Source: Bromus sterilis (taxonomy: Eukaryota > Streptophyta > Magnoliopsida > Poales > Poaceae). Taken from it: 64,000 bases of DNA. A program made the position numbers and the translations under genes. The notes beneath the pieces are model-generated. The model was not told where the DNA came from and did not search any database. It worked only from the letters and a program-made list of their open reading frames with translations. Below, piece by piece: positions 9,801-19,969 of this stretch. The DNA lies in the NCBI GenBank assembly GCA_950022295.1, contig OX465596.1, forward strand, positions 9,176,001-9,240,000, read 5' to 3'. How positions within the stretch are numbered: position 1 is the stretch's first letter; each line of letters starts with the position of its first letter.

Positions 9801-12287
9801 AAATCGGAAATAACTGTACAGATCATCAATTGTGTTTTGCATAGGTGTACCCGACAAGCACCATCTCCTTTTTGCTCTGAGTCCACAGCAGGCCCTAGCA
9901 GATTTAGTCCGGTGGTTTTTTATTGTTTGAGCTTCATCGAGCACAACTCTAAACCATCGCACCCTGGCAAGTGGGCCACCATCAAGGTCAGCAGCTGAAG
10001 TGTTAAGCTTCTTTTTCTTTATTTCCTTCTTCTTGGTATATTTTGACAGTTTTCTTTTCTTATGAGCAGCAAAATCTGGACATATCCCATACTTTTCATC
10101 ATTATTTGGCTCCATATCATCATCAGAGTCTTGTTTGGGTACTTCTTGGCCTACAATAGTATATGTGGTGACAACAACATCATATTTTGCCAACTCGGTT
10201 GGTTTTGTAGTCCTTGAACCTCCATGATAAACCAAAACAGATAATTTGGAACTTTCAGCAACCTTGGCTTTGATCTCACTAGCCCACTGCTTAAGAATGC
10301 TAGCTGGGCAAACCACCAGTGTTCCTGCAGATGGTCTAGTAGCAGATCTCGAGGTTGATGCAGAGGATGGTAAACTCACTCTGGTCTTCTTCTTGGGCTC
10401 AACTTTAACAACAGTCCCCGACGAACTAACACAGAGCTCATGATCAAGCCTATCTGAGGGTTCACCCTTCAGTTCCTTCTTGCCCATGGCCATCACTGTA
10501 TCATCATCATCATCATCATCAAGGTCTAATGGCACATATTTTTTACTGTCGGAACGAGCAGACATGAAGTTCGACTGCTGAACCCTCTCCTTTTGTATCA
10601 GGGCGATTGTTGATATTGTCTTCCCAAGACCCTACATCACGGGAAAATATCTGTCGCTAAGAAAGGAAACGTGGTAAAAATAATCACCAGCAAGTGAAAT
10701 AAGCTAGGAAATGAAAATAACCTGATCATCTGCCAAAATTCCACCTGGACAATGTGAACTATTCTCCTTGGATAGCATCCAAGCTAATGCTATTCTCTGT
10801 CAAACATAAGAGAACATAGCAGTGAACATGATATCCAGAGTAAAACGTACCAATTACAACAGCTGAGATTTTGGAAGATAAAGTTTACCTGGTGCTTCAG
10901 GAGTGATATGGACAGAACACCTTCAGGTAGATCCTCTTCCTTTGTTTCCTGACTGATATTCTGCATAGAAATTTTGTTTACAATCCACAGTAGTTAGAAT
11001 CCGTTAAAAGTCACCAGGCAATTAAACATATATGATCTCTACAGATGACTTGTAACATTGTATACCTGTAGGGCTTCTTCGTATATAGCTCTCTCATCAG
11101 AACCAAGAGGCCTTTTTTCTATGTTTGGATGGCTTTGCGTGCCAAAGCCATTGAAAACTTCAGGGCCATTAACTGGATTAAAGGACTGCAGTGATGGAGG
11201 AAACATCCTATGTGATTGTGGTTCATCATATGTGTAGACATCATCTGACAGCGAAAAAGCATCTTAATTAATCACAGTTTGCACCAAAATAGGTGTAATT
11301 GAACCAAAATAATCATCCTCTGACATTGGTTCAATTACACCTATTATTTTGGTTCAATTACACCTATTATATACAGTAGTATTGAAGGAACAAGGTACAT
11401 ACTACACACCGTTATCGCTGTCAGTTTCGACCTTGTGGATGTTATCAAAAGGTAGTTTCCAACCTTCTGACATTGTAGATGGAAACATCCCAGTTCCATT
11501 ACCAGCACTTGTTCCAACATAATTAAACCTTGCAGTAAGATCCTCCTCCTTGACTCTATTACTATCACTCAAACTTGGATGACTGGTTGGAAATGACTGA
11601 GGAGGGGCTGAATATCTTGCAGTAAGATCCTCCTCCTTGACTCTGTTGCTGTCACTCAAACTTGGATGACTGGTTGGAAATGAGTGAGGCGGGACCGAAT
11701 ACATATAGACATCATCTGACAAATTTGAACAGGGAAAAAACATTAATCTTGCTACTAGTCAGTCCTCAGCGGTGCCCTTTCTAAAAAAATTTTGCTAATT
11801 GTCAGAGTGAAGAAAGGATAAGTGTAGTGCACTCACCATCATCATTTTCCTTCTTGGTGTTGCCATATGATGAGGAACCATATGGCATCACCGAAGAACC
11901 TGAGAGAGGATAAATCCTGTGCGATGAAGCAGCCGGTGATTCGTCATCATTTTCCTTCTTGGTGTTACCAAATGATGAGGAATCATATGGCACCACCGAA
12001 GAACCTGAGAGAGGATAGATCCTGTGCGATGAACCAGCCGGAGATCTATAAGAGCATGAAGCAGGATTAGTATTTGACCAGTCATCGTCGTCCAAGGTGA
12101 TTGGCTGCTGCGCATTATCCAGGGGAAACGGCGCGTCCAATAAAAAAATAGAGGGGTCAAAGCCATCAATAGGATCAAGATTGTCTTTTCTGTCCTCTGA
12201 GCACAAATGGGTGACGATGTCTTTGCCAACTGAACACAACAACTTGACATCGTCTTCGCTATCTGAACACAAGTCGATAATCTCCAT
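6832..12287 (-). CDS. SNF2/RING/helicase protein, CHR28-like (Rad5/16 group)
   Basis: Eleven coding exons join in phase: 12287-11837, 11715-11410, 11244-11066, 10960-10889, 10796-10722, 10631-9668, 8959-8829, 8286-8062, 7854-7363, 7252-7043 and 6933-6832, giving about 1068 aa. In order the protein has an acidic N terminus with tandem repeats; the SNF2 ATPase with GGILADDQGLGKT (354-366), split across two exons, and DEAQ (593-596); a Lys-rich NLS-like stretch (about 552-570); a C3HC4 RING inserted between the helicase lobes (CMIC at 797-800 to CPVC at 831-834); and helicase C with DQAVDRAHRIGQ (1001-1012). RING placed between the lobes marks the Rad5/16-like remodelers; Arabidopsis CHR27/CHR28/FRG proteins share this plan. 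The expected role is nuclear ATP-dependent chromatin remodelling, possibly with E3 ubiquitin ligase activity and a part in small-RNA-directed silencing. All key motifs are intact. Most introns are GT-AG; one is GC-AG. The start at 12287 opens with MEIIDLCSDSEDD. Confidence 0.93.
8287..8828 (-). other. GC-AG intron in the CHR28-like gene
   Basis: Only a donor read as AAG|GCAGGT (GC at 8828-8827) keeps phase between exon 8959-8829 and exon 8286-8062. The GT donor four bases on would leave one extra base and break the frame. The resulting join SRQKFK|KFAAAGT matches the length expected across this segment in plant homologues, as I recall it. Confidence 0.65.
9076..9347. repeat. Two-copy 136-bp tandem duplication in an intron
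   Basis: Copies at 9076-9211 and 9212-9347 both start CTGGTTTCCG and contain GCCTATATGGTTCCCTATA and TTTCTAGTTTTCTTATGTA. They differ at a few positions. The duplication lies inside the intron between the CHR28-like exons at 9668 and 8959, so it should not alter the protein. Confidence 0.8.
11282..11372. repeat. Intronic inverted plus direct repeat (GGTGTAATTGAACCAAAATA)
   Basis: The motif GGTGTAATTGAACCAAAATA is followed by two copies of its inverse (TTGGTTCAATTACACCTATT), all within the 164-bp intron 11409-11246. Paired arms could form a hairpin close to the 3' splice site. Confidence 0.75.
11528..11701 (-). repeat. 29-residue tandem duplication in CHR28-like exon 2
   Basis: Two adjacent 87-bp units encode near-identical 29-residue blocks centred on SFPTSHPSLSDSNR and VKEEDLTAR. 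Only a few residues differ (SVPPH against SAPPQ). The region precedes the ATPase domain and is predicted to be disordered and acidic. Confidence 0.85.
11838..12047 (-). repeat. 35-residue tandem duplication at the end of CHR28-like exon 1
   Basis: Two adjacent 105-bp units encode SSHRIYPLSGSSV and GNTKKENDD blocks. The second copy ends at the exon 1 splice donor. Together with the exon 2 repeat it lengthens the N-terminal tail before the conserved helicase. Confidence 0.85.
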
Positions 12288-12289
12288 GT

Positions 12290-13460
12290 TGGCAGAGAAG
12301 TGTGACAAGAAACGCTTCAGTATGATGAGGAAACTTGTGAACCAATTATCTTGTCGAATGAAGGGACCTATCCTGCAAGAATCCGAGTAGGTGTGTGAGG
12401 GTTGGCCCATAATTAACACATACTGACAAACGATGTGGGCAGGATAATTAATAAACACTGTAATGGGGCCTGCAGTGGCAAATTCAACAAAAGAAATGCA
12501 CCGAAACCTCAAAATTCACAAAGCAGACGGATGGATAAACCCCCTCCAACAGTGCCGCTTTTGAAATCTAGTAACAACAACAGTAATGGATCGTAAATTC
12601 AAGAAAGAAACACACTGAAACCTGAACTAGAAACAGGACAGGAACAGGGCAATTGGGCAGGAGACGCGAGCACCGCCGCAAACTACGCGTCATCAACCGA
12701 GGACTAATAATTAGAGAAACGATGGAGCGATCAAGAGAACAACGCCGCGCGCACAGATATACGAGAACCCTAGCCGGTCTCGGGCACGATCGCCAAGAAG
12801 AACTCCGCAGCCTCCGGCGCGACACGATTGATTCCGTGCGAGCGCCGCCCAACCAACCTAGGCGAAATCGGCTAATAAAGCCCGCACCTTTATTCGCCGC
12901 GGAAGGGGTCGGATACCGCTCCAAACGCGGACCAATCCCACCCTCCCCGTCGAAAACAATCCAAGAACGCCTCGCAACGGCATTCCGTCCGCCCGTCCGG
13001 ATCAATCAAAGAACCGACCGAAAGGAGGAGGAGGAGAGGCCGGCCGAACCCACCTCGCGAATCGGGCCGGCGGGCGGCGCCCCGGCGGCGGAGGAGATGG
13101 CCGGCGGGGGGGCGGGGCGGAGGGGCGGCGGCGGCGAGACTCGGGTGGGTTCGCCAATCGGATCGTGGGCGAGGGGATTTAGCGGTTCGTTGGTGGCGGC
13201 GGCGGCGGGCGACCTGGGACTTAACGGGGCGAGGGTCGTCGCCCCCCTCGGGTCGCTGTCGGGTGGGGTCGGTTTGCGGGGGGGCCGCGTGTCGGCGAGA
13301 GGCGGTGGAGCGGGAAAGGAAACGTTCGGACTGGTCGGGGGAGGATTTGGATTTGGAAATCGGGGCCGCCTTGCGACGGAAGGAAAAGGGGAATTTTTTA
13401 TTTTTTGAACGTAAAAGGGGCAGTAAATTACTGCCCGTGACGTGACGTGACGTCACATTG
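12290..13460 (-). promoter_or_regulatory. Leader and promoter region of the CHR28-like gene
   Basis: GC content rises sharply between about 12640 and 13400, as is typical of grass gene 5' ends and first untranslated exons. ORFs here are low-complexity shadows. At the distal edge (13437-13456) a GTGAC unit is repeated and closes in the palindrome TGACGTCA, a TGACG/CRE-type site bound by TGA-class bZIP factors. The transcription start cannot be fixed from sequence alone. Confidence 0.5.
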
Positions 13461-13952
13461 TTCTTACCGTTAGTTAGTTTTTTTTTTAGTTAGTTAGTTG
13501 ATTCATTGACGCGTGTGATTTATTTGCTGCGGGTTTTTCTCTCCTTTTTATTTAAAGATAAAGATACAAAATTCAAAATGTGTGAATTACTATCAGTTCA
13601 GCCTTGTCCGTTTGAACGGCAGCTTCGGTGGGTGGATTGAGTGAAGGCTTTGGAAAAGCTGTTGTGACGGGGAAAGCGGCTGCGATGAAGGTTTTTTTAT
13701 TTTTTTTGAGCTTGCGATGAAGAAGGTTGGTTGTTTAGGGAAGTTGTTGCAGAGTGAATGTTTGCCGATGAAAAGGCTGTAACGGGGGCTCCTTCAGAAT
13801 TTTGATTATTTTTTTATGAATTGAGTGAATAGAAAAGATAAGCCCTGGAAAACAAACGGTACCATAATCCGCTTCTTAACCGGAATACGTTCGGAGGTGC
13901 TTTTGACTGGAAGTCAGTTTAGCACTACGTACCACTTTAAGTTGTGGCCTTG
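13460..13952. other. Intergenic, no gene seen
   Basis: Low-complexity runs (TTAGTTAG repeats near 13470-13500) and anonymous sequence. No ORF with a domain. Confidence 0.4.
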
Positions 13953-13957
13953 GGAGG

Positions 13958-14653
13958 TGTTGTAGTTATAGACCTAACAATAGATATAGGGATAGTGATG
14001 AAGCTATGAAGATCTGTACGCAAAGATGGTGACACATGGGAAAATTATACAGGTTAGGCCTCTCCTTGGAGATAACAACCTTAATCCTGTCCCAGACAGA
14101 CTGGGGTGTTCTTGCTCAAAATGTTCAGATTGTGTCCTCTGCTAGGGTGAAAAGGATAGGCTTATATAGAGTGCGCCATGTCCCTTTACTGCCTAGTAAT
14201 GGGTCTTAATTACAGAATTAATGATGGCTGTTATTACAATGAGAAACGTTCCCCCATTACAGTCATTTAAGTAGGGGTAACGCATATGGTTTTAATGTCT
14301 TGTAACTCCAGCTTCTCTTCTTCTTGTCCGAGTATCGTGCAGCTCGGCCTTTCTTGCTTCCGAGTAACCAGCTTACTCGGATGGTAGTGCTTTGCTCCGA
14401 GTAACGCCTTACTCGAGAAATGGCCTTGTCCGAATAAGATTGCCCCTGTAGTGGTGGTGTCGTCCGAGTAAACTAACTACTCGGAAGAATTTGACTTTAT
14501 CCGAGTAGCTTCTTACTCGGATGAAAAGAAAAAGAAGGGAAGGAGGTTTTTTGTTTATGCTTTATTTTATAGATATTTTCCAAGTGGTGGTGATATTAAG
14601 GATACCCCCTGATATAAGGCACATGAGGGTATGCCTTAGGTATTACCACGACA
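13958..14653. mobile_element. Solo LTR (696 bp) with 5-bp target duplication GGAGG
   Basis: The segment begins TGTTGTAG and ends CCACGACA, so it has TG...CA ends with short inverted termini. It is flanked by GGAGG at 13953-13957 and 14654-14658. A TATA-like GCTTATATAG lies near 14160 on the plus strand. There is no second LTR, primer site or coding region, so it is a solo LTR left by LTR-LTR recombination. An internal cluster (14325-14525) has several CGAGTAA...TTACTCGG stem pairs. Family not assigned. Confidence 0.85.
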
Positions 14654-14659
14654 GGAGGC

Positions 14660-16800
14660 CCTCAACGGGTGCAGAATACTTGTTTTTTTGGGTTTAGATG
14701 TTTTTTATCCAAAGCTACTCCTAGTAGTAAACCCCATACAAATGAAGCATTCATCGTCTAGCCTGAGAGTGACATGTCATGTGTTGGCGGTATTTTGAGG
14801 ACGAGTGCGGGAAGGTGGGCATGAGGCAAAAGAGGAAGAAGAAGCTTTCCCATAAGTAAACGGGGGATGGATACCTCCTAAGCTTTATGCGGATCGCTTG
14901 ATCGCTTAATTGCGGGTCAAAGCACCCTAACTTGACCTAGGTGATGGTGGCGGAAGGGCAAGACTGATGTGTTGAAAGAAGTGGAAGGATGTGGGTACAA
15001 GGATGGAGGCGATGATGGCGAAGAAAAAACATGCATGGTGTCGGCAAGGAGGGTGGAACGATGAAGGAGTAAGAATACATGAACAGTGTTTGATGAACGG
15101 GGGTGGGGGAACTAAAGGACCATGATGGGTGGATGTGTGCTTCTTCTTTTGAGCAAACAATTCAAATTTATCAATGACTCAAAGTATATAAACAAACATG
15201 AATTGTAAAACTCATGATACAACTTAGAATTAGCCAAGAACTATTGAAGTCCTTATGGTCTCTAGATTAGTTTTCTTTCCTTCATCATACATTGTTTTGA
15301 TAAAGGGTGTTTTTTATTAACTCATCATGAAGCATCAAGGGATAACAAAACACAAAGAGTCTACACATGGGCTCTGCACAATTAAGATGGACACAACCAA
15401 TACTAATAAAATACACCAGCAAAATGCAAAGTCATACAATATCGAATTTATGCCTAGGTTAATTGAGAAAATATGAAAAAAAGGAACCCCCGCCAAAGCG
15501 ATTAATGCGGCAGCAGAAACAACCACCACCATTGGCAACACCTATACTACGAAAAAGATTCTTCGAGAACAACGCCCCCAAAAATAGAATAGTGCACAAG
15601 GGTTGTTGTCATCGATCAACCACCAAAGTTAAGTCATGGGATTTCATCATGAAGAAAGCCCAAGTAATCTCCGTACAATGGATTCAACAAGGAAATAGAT
15701 TGAGTCATTGTCGGTTACAATCAATGAAGGTTGCACCCAAGGTTTTCACCTCGAAAATCAAGACTGGGTGCTTGAAAGAACAACATCAAGAATGAACTCA
15801 CCTGGTGTTGTTGCCCCCATTTTATTGAAAATGTTGTTGCAATACATCAATCGTTTGGCTCGCAGTTGCCACACACAAACGAATCCATGTTTGCGGGACG
15901 AACAGTGAAGCCTCGCCTTCTCCACATTCAATGCAGTGTTTTCTCATTCGATCTTTGACGATCTCTTCAAACACAACTGCCAAGAACATCACTACATCAC
16001 CTTGGTAATCGTTTACCTAACGTACCCAATTTTGTCGCTGTCATGTGCGGCTGAAGCTTCCCATGAACCTCACCTAGGATCGTTGTCGTCGTTGGCGATG
16101 GCGCCACACCCAAAGATGAATTTGAGGCCCCTGACGATGAAGTTGGAGGATGAGTGGGAGGCGACAATCATGACGACGACCATGGGTGGGATCCCGAAGG
16201 TGCACCGCATCATCCCATCGGTTAGGGCTTAGGAGCGAGAATCTCCACAACACGGGTGATGCATGATGCACAACCCCATTCCGAACCGAACGGCTCGCAC
16301 GCAGGACACCCACATATGCACCATTAGATCAATCTTGTCACATTGGAGCACAACCGCGCGTCATCAAATGAGGCATAGGAGGGGCATAATTTATGGCTGG
16401 GGGCTAGTGGTGAGGAAGGTTATTGCGGGAAGAGGAAAAGGATGCCCTCCAACATACATGGTACACCAAGTCACATAAGAGCAAACAAGTAGAACTTACT
16501 AAGCTCAAAATTTTATTTAGACCTCCTATTTATTATGTCAGGAATCTATAATTAGTTGTGGATACAAGCCATTGCCAAACATTTTTTGAGATTTTCTTAA
16601 AATGTGATAAAAATAATCATAAACATAGAACATGTCATAGCATGATCATTTCTTACAAAACAATTGTCCTTTGTGATTACCATGATTGCATCATCCCATG
16701 CATCTTAGATCAAGTACAATAGAATAACATGAGAGGATTACAAAAGATATCATATTAAATTTGTGCCTAGTTAGATGAGAAAGAAAAGGAAAAGAAAGAA
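14660..16800. other. Intergenic repeat-like DNA, no gene
   Basis: Several short ORFs occur but none has a domain or a convincing start. Two related stretches (about 15440-15480 and 16745-16790, sharing AATTTATGCCTAG-like text) suggest remnants of one dispersed repeat. Transposon derived, family unknown. Confidence 0.4.
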
Positions 16801-16810
16801 AGACGGGCTA

Positions 16811-17500
16811 GACTACTCATAGTGGGGAGTAACATCGGATAATGCTAACGTAGACCGAGCTACACGTAGCCCTTTAGTTTGAACAAGTCATAAAATATAT
16901 TTTATATTATTTAAAAAGCATTGATTTTTTTATGAATATATATACACATGTATATGACATATGTGCAAATTTTCATACCATTATACTTTCACATGTGGTG
17001 TACGAAAAACAGATAAATATTTGATTTTAAATGGGCCTTCTTGTTGTTGGTTTTGGGCTGAAAATTTGTTTTTTTATGCAGACTTCGTATTACAGTATTT
17101 TCAAGCCAAATTTGACATGTTCATACGGAATACATATAAGTTTCCATAGATTTTTTTTCGGATTTTTTAGAACTTTTAAATATGTTTTACGATTTTTTCA
17201 AAATAAAGGGCTACGTGTAGCTCGGCCTCCAGAAATTCGCACTCGGAGTAACATCAACTAGTAACATCGATATGTCTAGTCTATGTTACTAGCTCTATAG
17301 CGGAGAGTAACATCAACTAGTAACTTCATTTATTATGTTATAGACTCATATTGTCTTGGTATGTGTGATGTTACTTCCAAAGCAAGTAACTACCTAAGTT
17401 ACCACCTCACTCTCTTTTCTCATTAACTACTTGCCACATCAGCTATTTTGCATAGATATGTGTGATGTTACCACTGATGTTACTCCCACTATGGGTAGTC
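16811..17500. mobile_element. MITE with 25-bp terminal inverted repeats, interrupted by a second MITE
   Basis: The left end GACTACTCATAGTGGGGAGT matches the inverse of the right end ACTCCCACTATGGGTAGTC. Flanking trinucleotides are CTA and TTA, close to the TWA duplication of PIF/Harbinger (Tourist) elements but imperfect. The internal GTAACATC motifs repeat in both orientations. About 380 bp of its length is the nested element at 16851-17230. Confidence 0.75.
16851..17230. mobile_element. Nested fold-back MITE inside the 16.8-17.5 kb MITE
   Basis: The arms CCGAGCTACACGTAGCCCTT (left) and AAAGGGCTACGTGTAGCTCGG (right; first 20 bases compared) are inverted copies of each other. Everything between is AT-rich and non-coding. 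Removing it rejoins the outer MITE, whose GTAACATC repeats resume directly after 17230. Confidence 0.75.
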
Positions 17501-17603
17501 TTACAAACGTACAACCAACTGTAACACAAGCTCCAACATCCTTTATGAGAGAAAAAGTTAAATCATACATTAAATATAAAGTATATTAATATAACTAATC
17601 ATC

Positions 17604-17704
17604 ACTCCCTCTATTCCGTATTAACTATCGTTGAATTGAATGTACTACTGTTTAGCATTAAAATACATCTATATGTTCATTTTGCGGTAGTTAATATGGA
17701 ATAT
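17604..17704. mobile_element. Degraded Stowaway-like MITE
   Basis: It starts CACTCCCTCTATTCCGTATT and ends in an imperfect inverse (GTTAATATGGAATA). The inner arms TTAACTATCG and CGGTAGTTAA also pair. The right terminus has lost the GGGAG end, so boundaries are approximate. Confidence 0.5.
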
Positions 17705-17709
17705 AAGAA

Positions 17710-18350
17710 TCTATAATACCTAAATAGTTCATCCCCACTAACATATTTATCTTGACATGTAAGTTATCCACATCATCAAATGGTCTCATATGTAAAAACT
17801 CTTCCACTAACTCTTCATGCACATGCTCCCATTAATTTTTCATGTGCATGCAACCTATTAAAAATAAAGAATAATTTTTTTATGCACTCAACTTCATAAT
17901 TTATAAGCAACTTTTTTATAAATACACATCCATATTTGCTATTACTGTTTTAGGTCACTGTGCTATTATTGTTTTAGGTTTAATCAAGGGTAGACACGTT
18001 TTCACTGACTCTACTCAACATTATTTTTTCTCATATCATCTCAACGATATATTGTCAAGTAACTAAATTAACAAAACGGAAAACAAACTCATTTTTGAAT
18101 TTTTATCAAATTTTCTTAGATTTATTACTTTCAAAAAATAATTTATAATCAAATTATACTATGTTTTATAAATTTTCACATGTTTTAAAACATCAAATTG
18201 TTTGCGGGATATCATCTAGTTACTATAAATGACTTGAAATTCATATAAGCAGCTGTTGACTAATCATGCTTCTATTAAATCAGCCAATGTCGTTAACATG
18301 GCCAAACATGTACCCCGCAACAACAAAAAAACATAGTGATGTATTAACTC
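17710..18350. other. AT-rich intergenic, no gene
   Basis: No ORF or element ends recognised. Very AT-rich with short poly-A/T tracts. Confidence 0.4.
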
Positions 18351-18355
18351 ATTTA

Positions 18356-18616
18356 GAGCAAGTACAATAAGGTACAGTCAGCAGGCTGTAAGCATTAAAA
18401 TAGTATATTTGAGGTGATGTGGAAGAGAGAAAAGAGAAGCGGGCTACAGATTAGTAGCCAGCTGCAACACGTGCTCCTAGGCACTTTGTGAGATAGAGAT
18501 GTGGGCCATGTATCAATAGAGTAATACATATTTATACCTAACCATTGTACTAGTTGGCTATAGATGACATGGCATCTCCTTATAACCAACAGCCGGCTAT
18601 ACTATTAACCATGCTC
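18356..18616. mobile_element. Tourist-type MITE (261 bp), TTA target duplication
   Basis: Terminal GAGCA...TGCTC ends are flanked by TTA on both sides (18353-18355 and 18617-18619). Inside, arms such as CAGCAGGCTGTAAG and ACAGCCGGCTATA are partial inverses. TTA/TAA duplications are the hallmark of PIF/Harbinger-derived MITEs. Confidence 0.8.
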
Positions 18617-18655
18617 TTAATTCACCAAGCACAAGCACGAACAGTGGAAAGCTCA

Positions 18656-18869
18656 GGGCACTCCCAATGCTAGTATCTTAGCACGATATCATAGACATTT
18701 TGCTTATGTGGCATAGTATTTAATGAAGAAAGAGAGTGAGGTTAACTAAGATACAACCCTTGCACGTGCCAATATGCAAAAGTTATGGCTAGACTAATCA
18801 CAAGTATGCATGTAGTCAAAATCATTAAATAAGATACAACCTCTAAGAAACAATGCATTGGGAGAGCCC
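18656..18869. mobile_element. MITE (214 bp) with GGGC(A/T)CTCCCAATGC ends
   Basis: The left end GGGCACTCCCAATGC and right end GCATTGGGAGAGCCC are inverted repeats. TCA flanks both sides (18653-18655 and 18870-18872). A 3-bp duplication again points to a Harbinger-like mover. It lies only 39 bp from the preceding MITE. Confidence 0.8.
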
Positions 18870-18879
18870 TCACATGACA

Positions 18880-19300
18880 ATGAGCTACTACTCAAATTAT
18901 AGCCTCTCCTCAAATAAATACAGTAATAAATAATTTTTCCGTTTATAAATATAAAATGGTTTATATATTTTAATATAAACTACACATGAACTAAAATAAT
19001 TGAGGAAATATACTAAAACACGTCTGTATACATTTAATTTAAAAATTTAAAGGTGTTATAATTATGAAGGAGGGAGTATACTACTGAAAGAGAAATAAAG
19101 TTCTCTACTTAAATACTGTAACAAGATATAATTACAATGCACCGTTTGCTATTCATGCTTCAGAGAAGAGGAAAAAATTACTGTACTGAATTGTACATCA
19201 AAACGAGTGAAAAGTAACAACCAGCAGTAAAGAAAAATTAAAACACGACTACGTATTTCTAATCATCCAAAGAGAAAATTCAGCCAAAAAAAAAAGCACT
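18880..19300. other. AT-rich 3' flank of the proline-rich gene
   Basis: Contains a half-recognisable Stowaway end (GAAGGAGGGAGTA near 19065-19079) without a clear partner. The part next to 19304 is the likely 3'UTR of the proline-rich gene. Confidence 0.4.
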
Positions 19301-19304
19301 CTTA

Positions 19305-19660
19305 TCATGGCTGAGAGGAGGGGCCGGGGCCGACGCCGACGGAGAACGGGCTGGGCGGCCCGAGGTGCGGTGCGGGCGGCACGGCGGCGGTGGAGGAGGC
19401 AGCCCCGGGGAACGGGCTGGGAGGCCCCAAGCTCGGCACCGCGGGCGGCACGGCGGTGGAGGAGGCGACCCCGGGGAATGGGCTGGGCGGCCCCAAGTTG
19501 GGTACGCTCGCAGTCGCCGGCGGCACGGCGGTGGAGGAGGCAGCCCCGGGGAACGGGCTGGGCGGCGCCAAGTTCGGCACGCTCGTCACCACGGGAGGCG
19601 CGGCGGTAGAGGACGCCACCCCGGGGAAGGGCCTGGGCGGCGCGAAGTTGGGCGCCGGCG
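19305..19660 (-). repeat. 75-bp minisatellite encoding the proline-rich repeats
   Basis: Units carrying CCCCGGGGAACGGGCTGGGC-like text (plus strand) recur at about 19401, 19470, 19545 and 19620. Spacing is near 75 bp with some shorter units, all multiples of three, so copy-number change keeps the frame. Confidence 0.8.
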
Positions 19661-19958
19661 GCTCCGCGGCGGAGGAGGTGAACCCGGGGAACGCGGCGAC
19701 GGCGGGCTCCGTGAGCGGGTTGGACGGCGGCGCGGTGGCGGTGGTGCCCGGGACCGGGAGCGGCTCGGCGCCGTAGAGAGGCGGCCCCGGGGGCTGCTGC
19801 TGCTGCTGGCAGCGGGGCCAGCGGCAGGCCGGCTCGGCCTTCCGCGCTCCCCAGATGGTCCGGTGGGCGAGGCCGAAGCCGAGGACGAGGCCGGCGAGCA
19901 GCAGCGCCGTGACGAGGCCGAGGAAGATCTTGGTGGCCTTGCCCACGTAGCAGCACAT
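19305..19958 (-). CDS. Membrane-anchored proline-rich repeat protein
   Basis: A single exon of 217 aa. The start at 19958 was chosen because it opens MCCYVGKATK followed directly by a hydrophobic helix (about 11-31), whereas the longer upstream reading is low-complexity leader. Residues 2-3 are a Cys pair at the membrane face (possible palmitoylation). Then come a Gln run (51-55), two more Cys (45, 50) and a Pro/Ala/Ser-rich tail. From about 103 the tail is made of roughly four copies of a 25-residue unit with core PPSPFPGxASSTAxPP, the last copy truncated. The topology suggests a short cytosolic end and a wall-facing tail resembling arabinogalactan/extensin-type proteins, but contiguous Ser-Pro4 motifs are absent. 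I do not recognise a named family; function is unknown. GC content is much higher than in the flanks, as usual for grass single-exon genes. Confidence 0.7.
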   Translation of the reverse strand: MCCYVGKATKIFLGLVTALLLAGLVLGFGLAHRTIWGARKAEPACRWPRCQQQQQPPGPPLYGAEPLPVPGTTATAPPSNPLTEPAVAAFPGFTSSAAEPPAPNFAPPRPFPGVASSTAAPPVVTSVPNLAPPSPFPGAASSTAVPPATASVPNLGPPSPFPGVASSTAVPPAVPSLGPPSPFPGAASSTAAVPPAPHLGPPSPFSVGVGPGPSSQP

Positions 19959-19969
19959 GGTTGCACTGC

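Noticed and set aside
12653..13456. Long open frames on both strands in the GC-rich region upstream of the helicase gene (251 and 188 codons)
   Set aside because: Low-complexity Gly/Arg and Pro/Arg text with no domain; open on both strands because of GC content. Better explained as promoter and untranslated leader.
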